A program made the translations under genes and the position numbers. A stretch of 64,000 nt of DNA, taken from positions 35,310,088 to 35,374,087 of the forward strand of contig CM042955.1 of assembly GCA_023678885.1 (NCBI GenBank), read 5' to 3'. Within the stretch, counting starts at the first letter, position 1. Each line of letters opens with the position of its first letter. This document shows, piece by piece, positions 56,350 through 64,000 of this stretch. Source of the stretch: Pogostemon cablin. Taxonomy: Eukaryota; Streptophyta; Magnoliopsida; Lamiales; Lamiaceae. Under the pieces are notes generated by a model. It worked only from the letters and a program-made list of their open reading frames with translations. It did no database searches and had not been told where the DNA came from.

Positions 56350-56625
56350 ACGGATCGGTCCTTTTAAAAAACTGGGATTAAACCCTGCACGGCCCGTGTA
56401 GCGCTGCACGGCCTCAAGTGAAGCCGAGTAGCGTGTTCTGATGTTCATGCACGGCTACACGTTACAGGGCCGTGCTCCGCACACAGCCCGTGTACCTGCT
56501 CTCCTGCACGGCTCGAGCTCGGAGCTCCTCCTTCCTCCTGGCCGAGTAGCGTGTTCTGATGATAGTACACGGCCTGTCCTTACAGGGCTGTGTACTGAGC
56601 TCAGCCCGTGTAGCATTTTTACCCT
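56350..56625 (-). promoter_or_regulatory. Second CACGGCCCGTG module with TATA-like box
   Basis: A GC-rich array (56385-56610) with the same CACGGCCCGTG, GTGTTCTGATGATAGT and TTACAGGGCCGTG units as the LTR module. Just downstream on the - strand lies TTTTTTAAAAGGACCG (about 56370-56355), then the leader and the GTGAGT donor. The order array, TATA-like box, leader copies the layout of the LTR promoter, suggesting an internal or residual promoter for the downstream ORF. Confidence 0.5.
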
Positions 56626-57267
56626 ATTTTCCAACTTTCACACTTCACCTCATCTTTACCTTGTTTTTACACTTCTCATACACCCTATTCATGCTCAAAA
56701 CACTTCAAAACATCATTCTCACCACAATTAAGATCAAATGATGGATTGTCATGTACTTAAACACCACCAAACATACCAAAACTAATCCTAACTCATGAGA
56801 AAATTTTTAAAATTGATCATTTTGCAAGATAATATAAAACACATGATTCATCACACACTAAAGCATAAACAAGGTATAAGTCACACCACGCACTCTCTCC
56901 CCAAACTTAAATCGAAACAAGTTGCGAATTAAGTTTACAAAAAGTGGTGAGAGTACCCTTGTCGTTTCCACCAATGCTCTTCATGCACTTACCTCATGAT
57001 GACTCTTTGTGTATCTTCGATAATCTACATATGATCAAGTATGTCCACTATGCAACCTCCCCCCAAACTTAAATGAACACAAGTGTTAAAATTTAAGTTT
57101 GTAAAGAGTGGTGTGGCATATATCATCATTTCACCTTTAGCATCCTTGTCTTCCATCATATGCATTTTTCTCACGAGTTTAACCACCTACATACCAAATC
57201 TACAAGAAAATTATCAAACAAAAACAAAAAGAAAATAAAATCTACACTACTCCACAATTAAAGAAGT
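56626..57267. other. Spacer between Athila integrase and internal promoter module
   Basis: Non-coding. Carries two polypurine-like tracts on the - strand (AAGTTTGGGGGGAGG near 57065, AAGTTTGGGGAGAGAG near 56905), each resembling the true tract before the LTR. Confidence 0.5.
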
Positions 57268-58655
57268 TCAAGAAGAGAGAGTATCAACATACACTATCTC
57301 CTTTTGAGAAGAAGATAGGTAATGCTTCACTCGATGATCATTTACCACAAACTCATTATTCGGACCCTTAAGCTTCAATATATGTCCACTCAACACTTCA
57401 AGCAATTCATATGGCCCCATCCATTTAGACTTAAGCTTTCCGGGAAACAACTTAAGCCTCGAATTGAATATAAGAACTTTGTCTCCCGGAGCAAACGTCT
57501 TCTCCTTTACCTTAGCATCATGCCATCTCTTCATATTCTCCTTGTAGATGATTGAGTTATAAAATGCTCTTCCTCTAAACTCCTCCAACTCAACTAACTT
57601 CAACAACCTTGCTTGACCACTCTCCCTTTCATCCATATTGAGGCGTTTGATAGCCCACAATGCAGGCTTTTGATAGCCCACAATGCACGGTATTCCAACT
57701 CCACGGGGAGATGACAAGCTTTACCATAGACCAATTGATACGGTGACACACCAAGAATGGTTTTAAAATCCATCTGATAAGCCCATAAGGCATCATCAAG
57801 CTTGTCCGACCAATCCTTCCTCCCTCCATTGATGGTCTTCTCCAAAACTAACTTGATTTGGCGGTTTGATACCTCCGCCAAACCATTTACTTGAGGGTGG
57901 TAAGGTGTAGCCACTCGATGCTTCACTCCATATCTCTTCAACAAACTCTCCATCAACTTGTTTACAAAGTGTGATCCTCCATCACTCACTAAAGCCCGTG
58001 GAACTCCAAACCTAGCAAAAATATTCTTTTTCAAGAACCTTTGCACAATCAAAGCATCATTTGTCTTAGTGGGGATTGCCTCCACCCACTTTGACACATA
58101 ATTCACGGCTAGCAAGATGTACACATATCCCTTAGACGAGAAAAATGGTCACATAAAATCAATGCCCCATACATTAAATATTTCCACATCAATCCTCAAG
58201 CTCATGGGCATCTCATCTCGCTTACTTATTCCCCCTATTCTTTGGCATTTATCACACTTAGTCACAAACTTCTTTACATTCTTAAACAATGTTGGCCAGT
58301 AAAAACTCGATTGTAAGATCTTTTAGCCCCCGTCTTTTGATGAGCGAAGTGACCTCCACACAAAGACGAATGACATAACTCAAGAATCCCCATAACTTCT
58401 TTCTCGGCCATACATCTCCTTATTACTCCATCATTGCAAATTTTGAACAAATATGGTTCATCCCACAAGTACTTTTTCACTTCAACTTGAAACCTCTTTT
58501 CCTTGTACTCATTAAGTAATGTGGACTTGATTCCACATACAATGAAATTGACATAGTCTGCATACCAAGGCGGCACATTCACCATGAGAGTATACACTTG
58601 CTCAACTTCTAATAAAAAAATCTCCTCATCCAGGAACTCATCTCCAATTGTAAGG
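57268..58655 (-). pseudogene. Athila integrase
   Basis: Reads leftward from FLDEEIFLLEVEQVYTLM and PPWYADYVNFIVCG, through LWDEPYLFKICNDGVIRRC and ELCHSSLCGGHFAHQKTGA (zinc-binding region). Next come AVNYVSKWVEAIPTKTNDA, LVSDGGSHFVNK (Asp), YHPQVNGLAEVSNRQIK (Glu) and the C-terminal SKWMGPYELLEV (GPY/F module). Stops and frame changes occur between 58124 and 58320. A 21-bp tandem duplication (TTTGATAGCCCACAATGCA at 57647 and 57668) shifts the frame. The missing first catalytic Asp region lies in the broken stretch. Confidence 0.85.
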
Positions 58656-58675
58656 TTATTGATATTGTGTATTAT

Positions 58676-58753
58676 TTCTATTTTTAGGGGGCGAATGTAT
58701 TCTTAGGACAGACCAAAATGGAAAGGGTGAATGTATTCTTGGGACGGAGGGAG
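58676..58753. mobile_element. Stowaway MITE, right-end fragment
   Basis: Ends TTGGGACGGAGGGAG then TA, the right terminus of the CTCCCTCCGTCC family. The left half is missing; sequence switches to Athila integrase at about 58655. A GAATGTATTCTT(A/G)GGAC unit is repeated twice. Confidence 0.7.
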
Positions 58754-58831
58754 TATTACGTTTACTATTTGTACGGAAATTAAAATATATTATATTTTAA
58801 TTTATAGTAGGTTGAGTTGAGAAATATAATA

Positions 58832-59058
58832 CTCCCTCCGTCCTGCACCAAGGGTCTCTTTTTTCCATTTTGGTCGTCCCACCTAAAGGGTCCTCTTTCC
58901 TTTTTTATACACATGGGTCCCATACTCACTCACTAATACAATTAAAATATGGGATCCACACTTCCACTAATACAACTACCCACTATACATTAAATAATAA
59001 TACTCCTTAATCCACGTGCAAAAAAGCAAAATGCACCCTTGGTGTGGGACGGAGGGAG
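58832..59058. mobile_element. Stowaway MITE
   Basis: 227 bp, inverted repeats CTCCCTCCGTCC / GGACGGAGGGAG, with TA target duplications on both sides (58830-58831, 59059-59060). Tc1/mariner-type non-autonomous element. Confidence 0.92.
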
Positions 59059-59135
59059 TATTTTAATGTATAATTAGTAGCTGTATTATTGTTGTATGTA
59101 AGTCTCATAATGTGAAGATAAGTATAGGATGGAAG

Positions 59136-59497
59136 TAGCTATGACAAAGGGGTGGGTACCGCTTATATTGGGGTAGTGGTACCCGATTAAAAAAACTATC
59201 CGTACCCATACCTATCTCGTTTAAAAAATTTATTATGGTAACCGTACCTGTCTCATACCTGTTTATCAGTTCCCACGAGTACCTGTATCCGTTTAATATT
59301 CGATGATTCTATATATATTTATATTTTTATTATTTAAATAAATATAATAATAAAAATTACATTATTATTAATTAAATATAGAATAAATATAATACAAATT
59401 CTATTATTTTAAATAAATATTTAATAAATATGATTAAATAAAAATTATAAATATTATTTAAATATATAAAATTATTCATAATTAATATATAAATTAC

Positions 59498-59587
<90 letters not shown>
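59136..59587. mobile_element. Left half of a hAT MITE (TAGGGATGGCAA family)
   Basis: Starts TAGCTATGACAAAGGGGTGG followed by GGTACCCG and ACCCATACC motifs as in the MITE at 4570, then the AT-rich core and an (AT)n run (59502-59587). The large Helitron begins within that run. The matching right part resumes at 63023 and reaches a TTGTCATCCCTA terminus at 63676. No clean target duplication. Confidence 0.6.
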
Positions 59588-59590
<3 letters not shown>

Positions 59591-60149
59591 TAAGTATACT
59601 ATAGTAGAAATTTTTCTCGCTGACGCGTCATCTCCAAAGCGCTCCAAAGTGACGTGTAATTTTCTCAATTTTTTTAATTTTTTAATATTTTCCTTATTTA
59701 CTTTTAATTAACTTACTTAGTTAATATTTTCTTTTTGAAATAATATATTTCTTATTTTTAATAATGAATCTTAATTAGATAATAAATTTTACAAAAATTA
59801 TAGAATTAAGAACAAAATATTAATAAAAATATATTTATTTAATTGTTTATATATATTAAAAAATAAAAATAAATAAATATGTATATAAATTAGAACAAAA
59901 TTTTAATTAAAAGCATATATCTAAATATTAATTAAAAAAAAATTTCCTTATATGTGGCCATACCTCATCAATGACGAGCCCAAGTCAAATAAGCCCAACA
60001 CAAATATGTTTGACCCAAGTCAAACAAAGCCCGATTAAAGTTCAATCAAGTTGGAGGCCCAAGTCTGCAGAAACAAATCAAATCAATATTGATCAATCAA
60101 ATTGCAAGGATAGAAAGGCCTAAGCCCGCGAAATTGGGTTAAATCAAGC

Positions 60150-60660
60150 CTTGACTAATCAGACTGCGAGTTATAGATGGAAGATTTTTCATCCTTCACC
60201 TATATAAGGAGCCCTCCTACATTCATTCTAAACACACCGAGAGCAATTCTTTACGAAGATCAAAGACTTCAGAGTTTTCAGAATAGTTCTTAAAGTTCTT
60301 TACAAGAATCAAGTCAAGAACAGCTTACGATCTATGATTAAGGTTTTAAACCGCCCGAATCAAGCATTCTTAAATCAAGTTCTTCGATGTTCAATTCAAG
60401 AATAGCCTACAATCTGAGATTCAGGTTTTAAACCGCTCGAATCAAGCATTCTTAAGTCAAGTTCTTCCAAGAACGACATACAATCTTGGATCCAGGTGCT
60501 AAACCGTCCGGATTAAAGCGGTCTTAAGTCAAGTTCTTTCAAGAACGGCCTACAATCTGGGATTTAGGTGCTAAACCTCCCGGATTAAAGCATTCTTAAG
60601 TCAAGCTCTTCGGTATTCTTCGTGAAGTTAACGACGTTCTAATATATTAAATAACATTTT
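60150..60660 (+). promoter_or_regulatory. TATA-bearing leader module with four-fold repeat
   Basis: CACCTATATAAGGAGCCCTC (60198-60217) resembles a strong plant or pararetroviral/LTR TATA box. It is followed by ATTCATTCTAAACACACCGA and then four ~75-bp repeats (60300-60620) sharing TTTAAACCG(C/T)(C/T)CGAATCAAG and ATTCTTAAGTCAAG. It may be a solo LTR or pararetroviral leader captured by the Helitron. No coding. Confidence 0.5.
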
Positions 60661-60794
60661 TCACAAAAAAGTCTCAAGGATCAACGTTTAATCCAAATAA
60701 AGGCTTAACCTCCAGATTAATATTATAAATCCTCCTTCGCAGAAATCTTCAAGGATCAATGTTTAATCCTAGAAAAAATAACCATAAAATAATA

Positions 60795-61033
60795 CTCCCT
60801 CTGTCCGCTTCTAAGGTATCCATTTTACTATTTCTGACATTCGCTTCAAAGGTATTTATTTCCCCAATTTAGTAAAAAAATACACAATATGGCCCAATAC
60901 TTCCCTCTAATACAACTACCCACTTTACATATAATAATAATACCCCTTAATCCATGTGCAAAAAGCAAATGGATACCATAGAACAGAACATGTGCAAAAA
61001 GCAAATGGATACCTTAGAACCGGACGGAGGGAG
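60795..61033. mobile_element. Stowaway MITE with internal duplication
   Basis: Inverted repeats CTCCCTCTGTCCG / CGGACGGAGGGAG with TA duplications (60793-60794, 61034-61035). A 36-bp internal unit starting CATGTGCAAAAAGCAAATGG is tandemly repeated at about 60954 and 60990. Confidence 0.9.
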
Positions 61034-61079
61034 TATTTTCTTTTAGAGAAAAAAACATATAAATTTTCAATATTTTATT

Positions 61080-62250
61080 TATTATTTTGGTATCATTGAT
61101 TAATTACTAAATCTTTTAATGCAAATAAATTAATTGGCATAAAATTAAATCATTAAAGGGAAAAAAGAATATTATATGTAATATTCACTCTCACCCCACC
61201 TATAGATGAGACTTTTTTATTATTTATTCTAAACACACACATTTGATTCTCCAAGAGGAATAAGAGTTTTTTTCAAATTTCTTTAGAGAATTGATTGATT
61301 TATAAAGGTATAAAAATAAATTTCGATAGAGCGAATCAAGTAGAGATTCGATCTACCTCAAAAAAATTGATTTAAGTATTCTTCAAGAGAAAGAGGATAG
61401 ATTAAAGTATTCTTAAATCGATTTACTTTTTAAAAGTCGATTCAAGTATTCTTTAAAATTTACCTCTAAAGTATCGATTCAATTACTCTTCAAGTGAAAG
61501 ATGATCGATTCAAATATTCTTGAATCGATTTACCTCTAAAGAATAAGAGGTTGAAAAACTAATTCACATAAATAATAAAAAGCTTAAGTTCTTTAAGTTT
61601 TCAATCATTATTTGTCTAAATTTAATATATTTTGTATAATAAATAAAAAAATGTGTATAAAGTAGAACAAAATTTTAATTAAAAACATATATGAAAATAT
61701 TAATTAATCAAATAATTTATATGTTTTATTAAAAGAAGAAACATATAAATTTTTATATTTTATTTATTTATTTGGGTATTATTGATTAATTACTAAATCT
61801 TTTAATGCAAATAAATTAATCAGTATCTAATTATATCATATATAAAGGAAAAAAGAATATTTCATATAATATTCTCTCTCATCCCACCTATTAATAAAAC
61901 TTTTAAGTTATTCATTCTAAACACAGAAATTCAATTCTCTAAGAGAAATATAAGCTTTTTTCAAGTTCTTCTAGAGAATTGATATGAAAGTATTAAAATT
62001 TATTTCGATATAACGAATAAAGTAGAGATTCGATCTATTTCTAAAAAATTGATTTAAGCATTCTTAAAGAGGAAGAGGATCAATTCAAGCTCTTAAGAAT
62101 CGATTCTTCAAGAGGAAGATGATCAATTTAAGTATTCTTGAATTTATCTACCTCTAAATGATCGATTCAAGCATTCTTTAAGATCTATCTATAAAGTATC
62201 AATTCAAGTATCCTTCAAGTGAAAGAGGATTGATTAAAGTGTAATTTTCT
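61080..62250. repeat. Two related leader-like modules with GATTCAAGTATTCTT repeats
   Basis: Segments starting near 61125 and 61785 (about 660 bp apart) share CAAATAAATTAAT, ATTCATTCTAAACACA-type sequence and a downstream series of (C)GATTCAAGTATTCTT(C/A)AAG(A/T)G motifs, a dozen or so in total. The first also resembles the module at 60220. Diverged duplicates; no frame. Confidence 0.6.
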
Positions 62251-62681
62251 TAATATTTTGAATTTTTTAATTTATTTTTCAATATTTTCATTATTTACTT
62301 CCAATTATTTTTCTTATTCAATATTTTCTTTTTTAAAATAATGTATGGATATCTTTCTTTCTTTCTATTTTTTTTCTATACACTTATTATGATTTATTTA
62401 CTTTTGAATTATTAATTACAATTAATTAATAAATCTTTCAATATAAATAAATTAATTAGTATCAAATCAAATCATATATAGGAAAAAATTGAGATTTTTA
62501 AAATAAATTTAAAAGAATTATTTAATTTAATTATGAAATATTATTTTAAAAAAAATAATAAAATTAAGGATTTATTACTATGAGGTACATACTTTGATCT
62601 TAATTGCATTTAAATATAAATAAAAAAATCAAATGCTATCAACTACACAAATATACAATAAAGAGATAAAATTGTCCATAT

Positions 62682-63636
62682 ATGTGGTTGCACATTTTTT
62701 TTAGAGAGATGGAGAGAGTAATAAATAGTTTTTAATTGTATTACATTTAAGGTAACATTTAAAAAAAAATACAAGTCTTCATTCAAAAAAATTAGAATAT
62801 ATGTACATATATATTAACTTTACATATTATTTAATTATATATCACATTATCAAAAGTTAAAAGTTAATTTGTTGTAAATTTTTTATATTGTTGAAAGAAA
62901 TTATCTTATAAAAAAAATATATCCCTAATTAATATTAAATTATTATATGACACAGATTATTTAATTATAAAAAATAAGAGAAATATCGAATGATCCCGCA
63001 TAGTACGCGGGTTTCATATTAGTATATATATATGGTACCCCGGGTATTGAGTCATTACCCGTACATGTATCAAATTATAATGAGATTTTCTAAAACTATA
63101 TGTACCTCTACCAAACCTGTTTACAACTACCCGTACATATCCCATTAGGATTCAGATAGATGTGGTTGCACATTTTTTTAGAGAGATGGAGAGAGTAATA
63201 AATAATTTTTAATTGTATTACATTATAAGGTAATATTTAAAAAAAAATACAAGTCTTCATTCAAAAAAATTAGAATATATGTACATATATTAACTTTACA
63301 CATTATTTAATTATATATCACATTATCAAAAGTTAAACTTGTTGTAAATTTTTTATATTGTTGAAAGAAATTGTCTTATAAAAAAATATATTCCTAATTA
63401 ATATTAAATTGTTATATGACACATATTATTTAATTATAAAAAATAAGAGTAATATTGAATGATCCCGCATAGTACGCGAGTTTTATACTAGTATATATAT
63501 ATATATATGGTACCCTGGGTATTGAGTCATTACCCGTACCTGTCTCAAATTCTAATGAGATTTTCTAAAACTATATGTACCTCTACCAAACCTATTTACA
63601 ACTACCCGTACATATCCCATTAGGATTCAGATAGAT
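62682..63636. repeat. 478-bp tandem duplication spanning the Helitron 3' end
   Basis: Unit 1 is 62682-63159, unit 2 is 63160-63636. Each contains the last ~340 bp of the Helitron, its hairpin and terminus, and ~137 bp of adjacent hAT DNA. The units differ by small indels and substitutions. The junction is at ATTCAGATAGAT|GTGG. Confidence 0.85.
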
Positions 63637-63796
63637 CAAGTACCTGAAAATACCCGTCCCAATATTGTCATCCCTAAACGAAGGAGTATAATATAAATTC
63701 TATTTTATAAAAAATATTTAATAAATATAATTAAATCAAACTTACAACTATTAATAAAATAAATAAAATATCTCATAATATATAATTACTTATATT

Positions 63797-63840
<44 letters not shown>

Positions 63841-64000
63841 GTACCCGCGGGTACCGAAGGATTACTCGTACACATCTCAAAATCTAATGAGATTTTATTT
63901 AACTACTCGTACCCATTCAAAATTTATTTAAAATTACCCGTAGTCGTTTCATAGGGTTCAGGTAGACCGGGTACCCATAAATACCAGTCTCATTGTTATC
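63637..64000. mobile_element. Right ends of two nested hAT MITE copies
   Basis: The first copy ends CAATATTGTCATCCCTA at 63676. It is followed by AT-rich core sequence homologous to 59400-59500, an (AT)n run (63812-63838), then GGGTACCCGCGGGTACC and arm sequence toward a terminus (CATTGTTATC) cut by the window end. One copy therefore appears inserted in another of the same family. Confidence 0.55.

Larger units (their letters stand above)
50651..58655 (-). mobile_element. 5'-truncated Athila-lineage Ty3-gypsy element
   Basis: Reading leftward: integrase (58655-57268), a spacer with polypurine-like tracts, an Athila-type downstream ORF (55539-53997), a 3' non-coding region, a polypurine tract (52390-52375) and a 3' LTR (52374 to about 50651). 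Gag, protease, RT, RNase H and the 5' LTR are missing: sequence switches at about 58655 to a Stowaway fragment. The left edge is uncertain because no target duplication can be checked. Lineage from the integrase and the extra ORF. Confidence 0.82.
59588..63022 (+). mobile_element. Large non-autonomous Helitron in the hAT core
   Basis: 5' end A^TCTTAAGTATACTATAGTAG at 59588 inside (AT)n. 3' end: hairpin CCCGC-ATAGTAC-GCGGG (62995-63011), then TTTCATATTAG^T at 63022. The tetranucleotide is TTAG, a change from CTAG, which the duplicated copy at 63488-63491 retains. About 3.4 kb with no Rep-helicase frame; it carries non-coding modules and a Stowaway MITE. Confidence 0.65.

Noticed and set aside
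59372..59668. 98-codon - strand ORF
   Set aside because: Nearly all Ile/Tyr from the (AT)n microsatellite; low-complexity artefact.
60300..60620. CRISPR-like or satellite array
   Set aside because: Only four diverged ~75-bp units following a TATA box; no regular spacer structure or long array.

Overview
The window looks like gene-poor nuclear DNA of a eudicot plant. It is AT-rich, full of microsatellites, and dominated by plant-type transposable elements: Ty1-copia, Ty3-gypsy of the Tat and Athila lineages, hAT and Stowaway MITEs, Helitrons, and a fossil plant pararetrovirus. I found no intact ordinary host gene, rRNA, tRNA or CRISPR array. The only long intact reading frame is the gag-pol of the copia element. 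All family names come from motif recognition in the given sequence; no database search was run.

Layout. 1-4.56 kb: a decayed Caulimoviridae-like endogenous pararetrovirus on the + strand, in the order coat protein, movement protein, protease, reverse transcriptase, with a 565-bp hAT MITE (4570-5134) at its right end. 5.96-13.04 kb: an old non-autonomous hAT element split by a young, intact Tork/TNT-like copia element (6278-12202); both insertions keep their target duplications. 13.05-22.05 kb: AT-rich DNA with small DNA elements, including dispersed elements with GTGAGAC/GTCTCAC ends filled with short AT-rich repeats, a split hAT MITE (19077-19649), an ~80-bp tandem array and a long (AAT)n(ATT)n inverted microsatellite. 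A 59-codon GC-rich ORF with a TATA box lies at 22.1 kb.

22.78-39.21 kb: a 16.4-kb Tat-lineage (Retand-like) gypsy element on the - strand, flanked by AATCT duplications. It carries decayed gag, protease, RT, two RNase H domains and integrase. On its opposite strand are two antisense reading-frame blocks resembling the 'putative gypsy type transposon' domain family; the first has two phase-compatible introns.

39.2-50.65 kb: AT-rich spacer with short local duplications, one unassigned 121-codon ORF, a 2-kb TRIM/LARD-like LTR element (42489-44480), a complete 446-bp Helitron on the - strand, and a cluster of Helitron 5' ends including a 2.27-kb element with both termini. 50.65-58.66 kb: a 5'-truncated Athila-lineage gypsy element on the - strand with integrase, an Athila-specific downstream ORF and a 3' LTR; upstream of that ORF lies an LTR-like promoter module followed by a plausible GT-AG intron. 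58.66-64 kb: Stowaway MITEs and a large Helitron (59588-63022) inserted in the (AT)n core of a hAT MITE. Its 3' end is tandemly duplicated together with flanking DNA.

The elements are parasites nested in one another rather than a pathway. The nesting gives a relative order: the hAT at 5.96 kb predates the copia, the pararetrovirus predates the MITE at 4.57 kb, and the hAT at 59.1 kb predates its Helitron.
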